From contig DJEP01000112.1 of the NCBI GenBank assembly GCA_002431915.1, positions 1-30,829 of the forward strand: a DNA stretch of 30,829 bases. The letters are read 5' to 3'. Positions 1-5,909 of this stretch are shown here, in pieces. The notes under the pieces were generated by a model, which saw nothing but the letters and a program-made list of their open reading frames with translations, made no database searches and was not told the DNA's origin. Position 1 is the stretch's first letter; every line of letters starts with the position of its first letter. This stretch comes from Lachnospiraceae bacterium UBA5895 (GTDB taxonomy: Bacteria; Bacillota; Clostridia; Lachnospirales; Lachnospiraceae). The translations under genes and the position numbers were made by a program.

Positions 1-701
1 GCTTCCAACTGCTTGATCTCAGCGGATACATCGGGAACACTCTTCATCTGTGCGGGGATTTTGTCATCCTTCTCTAACAGCTTGATGGCGAAGAATCTCT
101 TCTGCTCCTCGGGAACATCGGTCAGCTTCTTCTCAACAGCTTCAATCACGCTCTCCACTTCGGGTGCAAACTTATGTACCACAGCAGCTGCGCTCTTCTT
201 CTGTGCCAGTTCGATAGCCTTCTTAGTAGCATTCTCGATACCGGTCAGTTTCAGTGCGGAGATCTCAACAACGGGGCAGCCCAGCTTCTCAGACAGTTTT
301 GCTACGTTGATCTTGTCACCGTTCTTATTTACAATATCAATCATGTTGACAGCCATGACAACGGGGATACCCAGTTCCATCAGCTGTGTGCTCAGATATA
401 AGTTTCTCTCAATGTTGGTACCGTCTACCAGGTTCAGGATCGCATCGGGTCTCTCACCGATCAGGTAGTTACGAGCTACCACTTCCTCCAGAGTGTACGG
501 AGACAGGGAATAAATACCGGGCAAGTCCATGATGATCACATCATCACCGTTACCGCCGTACTGTTTCTTTAATTTACCTTCCTTTTTCTCAACGGTTACG
601 CCGGGCCAGTTACCTACGAACTGATTGGAACCGGTCAGAGCATTGAAAAGTGTTGTTTTACCGCAGTTAGGGTTACCTGCAAGTGCAATCTTAATTGCCA
701 T
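1..701 (-). CDS. feoB: Ferrous iron transport GTPase FeoB, N-terminal part (runs off the left edge)
   Basis: FeoB is the inner-membrane Fe(II) transporter; its cytoplasmic N-terminal G domain binds and hydrolyses GTP. The visible 233 codons start at ATG 701-699 after an AGGAAAGAGG ribosome site and cover the G domain: G1 GNPNCGKT (residues 9-16), a GVT threonine as G2 (about 36), G3 DLPG (59-62), G4 NMID (119-122) and G5 SALKG further on. The helical GDI-like part follows, and the membrane domain lies outside the window. It is the third gene of a feoA-feoA-feoB series on the minus strand, about 240 nt after the second feoA. No frameshift is visible. The family call is secure; only the C-terminal completeness is unknown. 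Confidence 0.96.
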   Translation of the reverse strand, partial: MAIKIALAGNPNCGKTTLFNALTGSNQFVGNWPGVTVEKKEGKLKKQYGGNGDDVIIMDLPGIYSLSPYTLEEVVARNYLIGERPDAILNLVDGTNIERNLYLSTQLMELGIPVVMAVNMIDIVNKNGDKINVAKLSEKLGCPVVEISALKLTGIENATKKAIELAQKKSAAAVVHKFAPEVESVIEAVEKKLTDVPEEQKRFFAIKLLEKDDKIPAQMKSVPDVSAEIKQLE

Positions 702-816
702 TTTTCTACCTCTTTCCTCTAAAATCATTTAGATAACTATTCAGACTCCATTCGCAAAACGCTCTTTCAGAGCTTCTCTTTTGCTCATGTGGTTACTTCG
801 TCATCTAAATATCATA

Positions 817-853
817 AAATATTCTTACGAATGCCAGCATTCAACGAATATTT
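817..853. repeat. Inverted repeat (cruciform-like hairpin) in the feoA-feoB spacer
   Basis: AAATATTC (817-824) pairs with GAATATTT (846-853), and inside it GAATGC (829-834) pairs with GCATTC (837-842). It lies in the 243-nt spacer 702-944, where I see no gene. No T-run follows on the minus strand, so it is more likely an mRNA processing or stability element than a terminator. Such a hairpin could set different FeoA and FeoB levels; this is inference. Confidence 0.4.
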
Positions 854-944
854 GACGATATTTACCTGACTCTGCATAGTTACACATTGCGATTAGCTTT
901 CACTAATTAGTTCCAGCTAACCTTCCTGCTAAAAAAAAGATAAT

Positions 945-1166
945 TTACTCGACGCAAATCATCTCAGCGTCTGCCTTACGAAGAGACAGCTCATAGCCTC
1001 TGACAGTTACTTCTACGGGATCTCCCAAAGGAGCAACCTTTCTCACATAGATCTCAACACCTTTGGTAATGCCCATGTCCATGATACGTCTCTTGACAGG
1101 ACCTTCACCATTCAGTTTGGTTACCTTTACGGTCTGACCGCAGGGAACTTCCTTCAATGTCTTCAT
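945..1166 (-). CDS. feoA: FeoA-family ferrous iron transport accessory protein (second copy in operon order)
   Basis: A 73-residue SH3-like FeoA protein, the usual size for the family. FeoA proteins are small cytoplasmic partners that assist FeoB. The typical pattern is visible: an early MKTLKEVPCGQ strand, then a PVKRRIMDMGITKG turn and a PLGDPVEVTVRGYELSLRKADA core, which is the family's GdPi.v.vrGy.laLrk signature. The start follows a TAGGAGGAGAAA ribosome site. It lies 42 nt downstream of another feoA and upstream of feoB, so all three are probably one iron-controlled transcript. It resembles the sister copy only moderately, so they are old paralogues rather than a recent duplication. Confidence 0.92.
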   Translation of the reverse strand: MKTLKEVPCGQTVKVTKLNGEGPVKRRIMDMGITKGVEIYVRKVAPLGDPVEVTVRGYELSLRKADAEMICVE

Positions 1167-1208
1167 TTTCTCCTCCTATTAGCATCTTTTTTGGTGGAAC
1201 GATTCCCG

Positions 1209-1421
1209 CTACACCATGATTTTATTGGCCATATCCTTGCCGATGGCTACACGTGATTCCTTAATATTAACAATCAGGTTGCCTTCGGTCTGGGACACAA
1301 CTGTCACTTTACCACCTACTACAAATCCAAGGGTCTCTAAGAACTTCCTCGTCTCCTCTTTGCCGCCGATCCTCTGGATCGTATTCTCTTCTCCGGCACT
1401 TACCATACTCAGGGGCATCAT
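1209..1421 (-). CDS. feoA: FeoA-family protein, promoter-proximal copy
   Basis: A 70-residue FeoA/SH3-like protein (MMPLSMVSAGEENTI...). It has the conserved glycine-rich middle (RKFLETLGFVVGGKVTVVSQTEGNLIVNIKESRVAIGK). An upstream GTG at 1427 would add two residues, but the AAGGA ribosome site ends only one base before it and sits 7 nt before ATG 1421, so ATG 1421 (or the adjacent ATG 1418) is preferred. It is the first gene of the feo operon, below a TTGACA-N17-TATACT promoter whose -10 is inside a DtxR-type palindrome, so iron-dependent repression is likely. Confidence 0.9.
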   Translation of the reverse strand: MMPLSMVSAGEENTIQRIGGKEETRKFLETLGFVVGGKVTVVSQTEGNLIVNIKESRVAIGKDMANKIMV

Positions 1422-1504
1422 ATCCACGTCCTTCCCTTCAATAGTATTGAACTGTTTTTTGATGGTTTCTCATTAGTTCTTAATGATATTCATTCTCAAT
1501 TCAT

Positions 1505-1538
1505 AGGTTAGTATATACTAACCTTATTTTACTGTCAA
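1505..1538 (-). promoter_or_regulatory. feo promoter with DtxR/IdeR-type operator
   Basis: On the minus strand TTGACA (1538-1533) and TATACT (1515-1510) are 17 bp apart. The -10 lies inside a perfect 20-bp palindrome, AGGTTAGTATATACTAACCT (1505-1524). It fits the DtxR-family box architecture GGTTAG..CTAACC. A DtxR-family gene is divergent next to it. The position over the -10 predicts repression by a metal-loaded regulator. Confidence 0.85.
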
Positions 1539-1698
1539 TATGTTTTTTATAGAATTTTTGTAGGAAATTGTAAATGATATATTTTCTCATTAAGTCCAAA
1601 CCTTGCATTTCTTCGCCATTTCTGCTATTCTAATACTACTATATAAAGGTGGAATGAATGGCAGAAAATGCCATGTATGGGAAGGGTATGGTTATTAC

Positions 1699-2064
1699 AT
1701 GAAAATACAAGAATCTGCGGAGAATTATCTGGAAACAATCCTTGTTCTGAAGAAAAAAAACGGCGTGGTTCGTTCCATTGATATCGCCAACGATTTGGGT
1801 GTGTCCAAACCCAGCGTCAGCGTGGCAATGAAGAATCTTCGCAATGGGGAATACATCGAAATGGATAAGGAAGGCTATATCACCTTATTGGATAAAGGTC
1901 TGGAAATTGCGGAGAAAATCTATGAACGTCACACATTTCTCACGGACTGGCTGACCTCCATCGGCGTGGATCCCACCGTGGCTGCCGAAGATGCCTGCCG
2001 GATTGAGCACGTGATCAGCGCAGAAACTTTTTCCGCCATGAAAAAGACCTTGAAGACAAAATAA
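1699..2064 (+). CDS. DtxR/MntR-family metal-dependent transcriptional regulator (short form)
   Basis: A 121-residue regulator starting MKIQESAENYLETIL, the usual start of this clostridial subfamily; upstream in-frame ATGs (such as 1654) add residues not expected in the family. Residues 1-65 form the winged helix (SIDIANDLGVSKPSVSVAMKNL is the HTH); 66-121 form the metal/dimer domain. Likely ligands include E12, H78, C100, E103 and H104. The C-x-x-E-H pattern is that of iron-sensing DtxR/IdeR rather than MntR, which has Glu at the Cys position. The C-terminal SH3-like domain of long DtxR proteins is absent. It is divergent from feoAAB with a DtxR-type box between, so it probably represses iron uptake when Fe(II) is plentiful. 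Confidence 0.9.
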   Translation: MKIQESAENYLETILVLKKKNGVVRSIDIANDLGVSKPSVSVAMKNLRNGEYIEMDKEGYITLLDKGLEIAEKIYERHTFLTDWLTSIGVDPTVAAEDACRIEHVISAETFSAMKKTLKTK

Positions 2065-2097
2065 TTTTTGAATACTGTGGCATCTACAAAAAAACTC

Positions 2098-2132
2098 CCG
2101 GAGTGACTTTGGCATCGCTCCGGAATTTTTTT
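2098..2132. terminator. Bidirectional intrinsic terminator between dtxR-type gene and MATE gene
   Basis: CCGGAGTGA (2098-2106) pairs with TCGCTCCGG (2115-2123, one G-U), followed by seven T (2126-2132) on the plus strand. Seven A before the stem (2088-2094) give the same signal on the minus strand. It separates the convergent regulator and MATE genes. Confidence 0.88.
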
Positions 2133-2153
2133 GTTTTGTATTAAAAGTCTGCA

Positions 2154-3506
2154 TCAAATCTTAATAGATACCCATTTTCCCCGCCGGAAACGAATCGACG
2201 CAAACAGAAAACGGGAAACCTGATCCGCCAATATGCCCATCCAGATACCGGTCATTCCCAGCCCCAGCGTGAATCCAAAGATATAGGAAGCCGCCGTACG
2301 GATCAGGGTCACGCTGATGGTGGAAGCCATTGCCGTATATGCCGTGTCTCCCGCGCCACGCAGGCAGCCCATGTAAATGACCTGCGATACCTGGAACAGC
2401 ACGATGATACAGATACAGTGGATAATGTTCACGCCATATGCCACGATGCTTTCCTCCTGGAAGAACATCCGGTAAATCGTCTCGCCGCCAAAGAAATAAA
2501 GCACTGCCAAAGCTATAGAGATTCCCAGACCGATGCGGCGGCAGATAGCTCCGTAGCTCTTCGCCTTGTCCGGTAATCTCTCTCCCAGACTCCTGCCGAT
2601 CAGTGCCACCGCGGCTACCTGCATACCGTCACCAAAGGAAAATGTAAGTCCCAGAATATTCATGCCAACCTGATGCGCTGCCATTGCCTCCGTGCCCATC
2701 TTCGCTGCCATCATGGCGGTAGACATAAATCCCACACGCATCAACACCTGCTCGATGAATACAGAATAACCGACCTTGATGATCTCCAGCAGCGGTTCCA
2801 GCCGCAGGCGGATATGATGCTCGATCATATAAGGAATGCTGATAAAGCCTTCCTTCGGACAAATCGATACAATACTCATGACACATGCCACCACAGTACC
2901 GAATACCGTGGCGATCGCCGCACCGGTGATCCCCAGTGCCGGAAAACCGAAGTGTCCGTTAATCAGCAGATAGTTACCGCAGATATTCACCAGGTTGGAG
3001 ATCAAGTTCGTCCGCAGGGCAATCATAGTATTCCCGGCACCGCGCTGTGCCGCATTGATGCCCATGGATAATACATTAAAGATCATACCTCCCATAATGA
3101 TGCGGTAATACCTCGCCGCCATGGCGTGGGTGTCCCCATTGGAGCCGCAGAACTCAATGATCTGGTCTGCAAATCCCACCGTCAGGGCACTGATGAGAAC
3201 TGCTGCCGCGATGCAGAACACGATGGTCATGACCAGAATCTCGTTGGCTGCCTGCTGTCTCTTTTCTCCAAAACGACGCGCCACCAGGGCGGAAATCGCC
3301 ACATTTGCCGCGATGAACAGTGCCAGTCCCAGGAACTTCGGCTGCGTGGTCAGACCAACCGCTGCCACCGCATTTGCTCCCAGGGTACTCACCATGAAGG
3401 TATCCACCATACCTGCCAGTGCGATAAAAAAGGATTCACAGACCGCCGGCCATGCCAGCCGGACCGCTTCTTTCGTCAGGGAACCCTGTGTGTTTTCCGT
3501 ACTCAT
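2154..3506 (-). CDS. MATE-family multidrug/toxin efflux transporter
   Basis: A 450-residue integral membrane protein of normal MATE length, with twelve predicted hydrophobic segments arranged as two similar six-helix halves. Visible family features are the N-terminal LAWPAVCESFFIALAGMVDTFMVS segment, AVGLTTQP, RRFGEKR in the loop after helix 2, a GxxNAAQRGAGNT motif near residue 155, and the matching second-half GCLRGAGDT motif. MATE proteins export cationic organic compounds by Na+ or H+ antiport; the substrate cannot be predicted. The ribosome site before ATG 3506 is weak (AGATAGG), suggesting modest expression. It is a single gene between a bidirectional terminator and the tspO-like gene. 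Confidence 0.93.
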   Translation of the reverse strand: MSTENTQGSLTKEAVRLAWPAVCESFFIALAGMVDTFMVSTLGANAVAAVGLTTQPKFLGLALFIAANVAISALVARRFGEKRQQAANEILVMTIVFCIAAAVLISALTVGFADQIIEFCGSNGDTHAMAARYYRIIMGGMIFNVLSMGINAAQRGAGNTMIALRTNLISNLVNICGNYLLINGHFGFPALGITGAAIATVFGTVVACVMSIVSICPKEGFISIPYMIEHHIRLRLEPLLEIIKVGYSVFIEQVLMRVGFMSTAMMAAKMGTEAMAAHQVGMNILGLTFSFGDGMQVAAVALIGRSLGERLPDKAKSYGAICRRIGLGISIALAVLYFFGGETIYRMFFQEESIVAYGVNIIHCICIIVLFQVSQVIYMGCLRGAGDTAYTAMASTISVTLIRTAASYIFGFTLGLGMTGIWMGILADQVSRFLFASIRFRRGKWVSIKI

Positions 3507-3574
3507 ATCTTAACCTATCTCATTACCTTTCTGCCTTGTAAATTTTGTCTGTACTTTTTGTAAGTTCTATCTGT

Positions 3575-3605
3575 ATTATAGCATAGTTGCCAGCAGTAAT
3601 TGCAA
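3575..3605 (-). promoter_or_regulatory. Possible promoter of the MATE gene
   Basis: Minus-strand TATAAT (3580-3575) is preceded at 19 bp by TTGCAA (3605-3600). The -10 is perfect but the -35 and spacing are not, so this is tentative. It would give a leader of about 60 nt. Confidence 0.4.
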
Positions 3606-3651
3606 GTGTCTCTTTTTATGCTTGCGCTGAGCATAACGGAGTGGATTTATG

Positions 3652-3666
3652 CATAGACTGTCTATG
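3652..3666. repeat. Short inverted repeat upstream of tspO
   Basis: CATAGA (3652-3657), a CTG spacer, then TCTATG (3661-3666), about 50 bp before the TspO start. It could be an operator, but no regulator gene is adjacent and no convincing promoter is visible around it. Confidence 0.3.
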
Positions 3667-3713
3667 GAACAGATTGTGTCATTTTGCAGATTTTTATTGA
3701 GAGGAGTATCTCC

Positions 3714-4199
3714 ATGGATCTCAGACAGACATTTAAAAATATTCACTGGAAAAATCTCTTTACCGCCGTTGCCATTCCCCTTGCTGTGGGTGGGCTTTCC
3801 GCCTGGGTCACGAGAAAAGGCATGAAGACATTCGAAGCCGTGGCACAGCCGCCCCTGACGCCGCCCATGTGGGTCTTCCCGGTGGTATGGAGCATCCTGT
3901 TTGTCCTCATGGGCATTGCCTCCTATCTCGTCGTCATGCAAAAAGGCGAGGACACGAAAGCCCTCACCCTGTATGCTATACAGCTGATATTCAATTTCTT
4001 CTGGTCCATCTGGTTCTTCAACCTGGGCTGGTATCTGTTCGCCTTTTTGTGGCTCGTCGTCCTGTGGGTACTAATTTTCGCCACCATGCAGGCATTTGCG
4101 AAAATTTCAAAACCCGCCGCATGGCAGATGCTGCCCTATTTGCTGTGGGTTACGTTCGCGGGGTATCTGAACCTTGGCGTGTGGTGGCTGAACCGGTGA
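3714..4199 (+). CDS. tspO: TspO/MBR (translocator protein) family membrane protein
   Basis: A 161-residue, five-helix protein of typical TspO length. Family signatures visible: the loop PPLTPPMWVFPVVWSILFVL (residues about 46-65; the conserved PP-x-W-x-FP-x-VW motif), a GIASYLV helix, NFFWSIWFF in helix 3, and LPYLLWVTFAGYLNLGVWWLN at the C-terminus. TspO proteins bind porphyrins and related compounds and have been linked to tetrapyrrole degradation or stress signalling; the role here is open. The start at ATG 3714 follows a GAGAGGAG ribosome site at good spacing; an upstream in-frame ATG (3684) lacks one. It is convergent with the lipoprotein gene, 13 nt away, with no clear terminator between. 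Confidence 0.93.
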   Translation: MDLRQTFKNIHWKNLFTAVAIPLAVGGLSAWVTRKGMKTFEAVAQPPLTPPMWVFPVVWSILFVLMGIASYLVVMQKGEDTKALTLYAIQLIFNFFWSIWFFNLGWYLFAFLWLVVLWVLIFATMQAFAKISKPAAWQMLPYLLWVTFAGYLNLGVWWLNR

Positions 4200-4212
4200 T
4201 GGAACAGCCAAC

Positions 4213-5055
4213 CTACTGTACCTCGATCACGTAATCGTAGCTATAGGTATGGACATACAATTTGTCATCCTTCTCTGCCATGAGATCCGGCATCTTTTTC
4301 AAGGGCAGACGGTCGATCACTTCTCCGGTATTTTTATCCAGCTGGTAGAGGTAGTCATCCTCTGCGGTAAAGCCATAGCCACAGAAGATCACGTCGCCTT
4401 TTACGAGGAAATTCATACTGTTGTAGGTCTGATCGGCACTTCGCCACAGCAGCTTCTCATTTTCCAGGTCATAGGCAAACATAAAGCAGGTGTCCGGCTG
4501 GGCATAGCCGTTCATTACCGATGCCCCATAGAAGATCCCATTCTCAAGCCGGGCGTTATTGCCGTTGACATACCATTTATCTGTGGGATATTCCAGTACA
4601 TACAAGCAGTTCTCACCATCGAAAATACTGAGTTTCCCGTCGTCCCACTGGTAGGTGTAATTCTCATCATAGAAGCAGTCCCAGTTCTCGCCGATCATAG
4701 GAAGATCGATGTCTTCGGATGCGTTGTACCATTCATCCGCCATGGTGATGTTGTTGTTCGTCTCGGACAAAATCTTCAGGGAATAGGGTTGTACGGGGGT
4801 CCCCTCCGGGTGAAATTCCGTGATTCCGGTGAAGTCTATGGTGATTTCTTTGGGTACAGCAGTGGCTTCCTGAGACGGGGTTTCCTGCGGGATCTCTGTC
4901 GTAGCAGAAGCTGTCTCTGTGGTAGTCTCCGCCACCGGCTCTGTTGACTGTCTCTCCGCCGTCATATTTTCTGAAACACTCGTCTCTCCGGCACCGCATC
5001 CCGTCAACAGACAGGCTGTCAGCGCCAAAATGATCATTTTATATTTTTCACTCAT
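4213..5055 (-). CDS. Secreted lipoprotein with propeller-like repeats, function unknown
   Basis: A 280-residue lipoprotein: signal peptide with lipobox LLTGC and lipidated Cys20, then a Ser/Thr/Glu-rich linker (about 22-75). The body has repeated strands with aromatic and Asp-Gly turns (YQWDDGKLSIFDGENCLYVLEYP; YQLDKNTGEVIDRLPLKK), resembling PQQ/WD-type propeller blades; the length allows only a partial propeller. No catalytic motif is visible. It follows the PBECR4-like gene after 29 nt with a GAGG ribosome site, so the two are likely cotranscribed. The gene's composition resembles its high-GC neighbours, unlike the AT-rich gene in front. It is not recognised beyond lipoprotein. Confidence 0.8.
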   Translation of the reverse strand: MSEKYKMIILALTACLLTGCGAGETSVSENMTAERQSTEPVAETTTETASATTEIPQETPSQEATAVPKEITIDFTGITEFHPEGTPVQPYSLKILSETNNNITMADEWYNASEDIDLPMIGENWDCFYDENYTYQWDDGKLSIFDGENCLYVLEYPTDKWYVNGNNARLENGIFYGASVMNGYAQPDTCFMFAYDLENEKLLWRSADQTYNSMNFLVKGDVIFCGYGFTAEDDYLYQLDKNTGEVIDRLPLKKMPDLMAEKDDKLYVHTYSYDYVIEVQ

Positions 5056-5084
5056 AATTGATCCTCTTTCCCATAATCCGTAAG

Positions 5085-5663
5085 TTATTGCTCTTTTGTT
5101 AATCTATCATACAAAACGACTTCTGTTCCTGTACTAAGGTTATATTTCTTTTTATACAACATTGTCCACAATGCCTGATTCTTTGTATAATCTTTCTTCT
5201 CTTCTGGAAAAAAAGACCTACAAAAATACTTTTCATCTTTACCCTGTGATAAAAACAGATACAAATTTCTCTCTTCCAGCTTATTTTTCATCAGATAATC
5301 TGCATCTATCACTGAATACAAATTCACCTTTTGATTATATTTAAACACAGTGTCATTACTATCCAGCAATTGTTCCAACAATGGTAAAAAGTTAATTCTG
5401 TCCTCAATTTTCCCATAAAAATCGGATGATTCAACCTGTTCTGTGGTAATACTCCCCGCCACTATTCCATCAAATACTTTTCTTCTATCCCGGTTTAACT
5501 CAGGTCGATCAATTAAATACTGCAATCCCATTAAATGAAAACAGTCTTTTTTATTAAAAGCAATTCTGAGAGTTACAGCTACCCCTTTTCTTCCCAATAC
5601 AATCTCGTATTCCGTATTTAGAAGCGGAAGGAAGGCGTTTACACAATCTTTTATATTCCGCAT
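5085..5663 (-). CDS. Probable PBECR4-domain protein (putative nuclease of the barnase/EndoU/colicin E5/RelE-like superfamily)
   Basis: A 192-residue cytoplasmic protein with no signal or membrane segment. The sequence resembles what I know of PBECR4 proteins: EYEIVLGRKG, then FHLMGLQYLIDRPEL, then FYGKIEDRINFLPLLEQLLDSNDTVFKYN, and a C-terminal FCRSFFPEEKKDYTKNQALWTMLYKKKY. The start is ATG 5663, 10 nt after a TAGGGGG ribosome site; an earlier in-frame ATG (5729) lies in the terminator-bearing RNA and has no site. The coding DNA is clearly more AT-rich than its neighbours, suggesting acquisition. PBECR domains are often found in phage or toxin polyproteins; here it stands alone. It sits just 3' of a strong intrinsic terminator, so expression needs readthrough. 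Nuclease activity is not shown. Confidence 0.65.
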   Translation of the reverse strand: MRNIKDCVNAFLPLLNTEYEIVLGRKGVAVTLRIAFNKKDCFHLMGLQYLIDRPELNRDRRKVFDGIVAGSITTEQVESSDFYGKIEDRINFLPLLEQLLDSNDTVFKYNQKVNLYSVIDADYLMKNKLEERNLYLFLSQGKDEKYFCRSFFPEEKKDYTKNQALWTMLYKKKYNLSTGTEVVLYDRLTKEQ

Positions 5664-5679
5664 AAAATCTATTCCCCCT

Positions 5680-5714
5680 AAAAAAGAAGGCTCTGCCGAT
5701 ATAGCAGAGCCTTC
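5680..5714 (-). terminator. Intrinsic terminator at the end of the structured RNA
   Basis: A perfect 11-bp stem, GAAGGCTCTGC (5686-5696) with GCAGAGCCTTC (5704-5714), a 7-nt loop, and six U on the minus strand (5685-5680). Confidence 0.92.
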
Positions 5715-5849
5715 GACATTTTCTTTCAAGACCTACGGTCTCTAGCCAGATTGTGGTAAATGTCAAACCCTTATAAAGCTCATAAGGCACTGCTCTCTGG
5801 CACAACACCTTACTTCTGCGCTTGGCAGACACTCAAGTTGCCTGTCGTT
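5680..5849 (-). ncRNA. Structured non-coding RNA or attenuating leader, about 170 nt
   Basis: A near-consensus promoter (5856-5884) and an intrinsic terminator (5680-5714) define a minus-strand transcript of about 170 nt that needs no reading frame. Internal helices, in plus-strand coordinates: CCTTAT/ATAAGG (5769-5774 with 5782-5787), GACATTT/AAATGTC (5715-5721 with 5758-5764), GCCAGA/TCTGGC (5745-5750 with 5796-5801), AGACC/GGTCT (5729-5733 with 5737-5741). TTGTG/CACAA (5751-5755 with 5801-5805) cannot nest with the GCCAGA helix, so it implies a pseudoknot or a switch. The terminator U-run abuts the ribosome site of the PBECR4 gene, so it may act as a leader. The raiA-type clostridial RNA is one candidate family I cannot verify. 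Confidence 0.75.
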
Positions 5850-5855
5850 AATATC

Positions 5856-5884
5856 ATATTAGCTGTCTACAAAAAATATGTCAA
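5856..5884 (-). promoter_or_regulatory. Strong vegetative promoter for the structured RNA
   Basis: Minus-strand TTGACA (5884-5879), exactly 17 bp spacer, TAATAT (5861-5856). Predicted start near 5849-5848. It lies just past the stop codon of the M56-RCC1 gene. Confidence 0.88.
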
Positions 5885-5909
5885 TTAAAATACCTAATTT
5901 CATAAAGAA

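Noticed and set aside
860..944. A 15-codon or similar micro-gene and a second DtxR half site in the feoA-feoB spacer
   Set aside because: Only a GGTTAGC half site and no well-placed ribosome site; too weak to call.
4249..4947. Long plus-strand open frame (232 codons) opposite the lipoprotein gene
   Set aside because: It is antisense to a gene with a clear lipobox and ribosome site, has no ribosome site of its own, and reads as no known protein.
5554..5832. Small protein encoded across the structured RNA
   Set aside because: The frame runs through the terminator hairpin, has no ribosome site, and overlaps the PBECR4-like gene in another frame; base pairing explains the region better.
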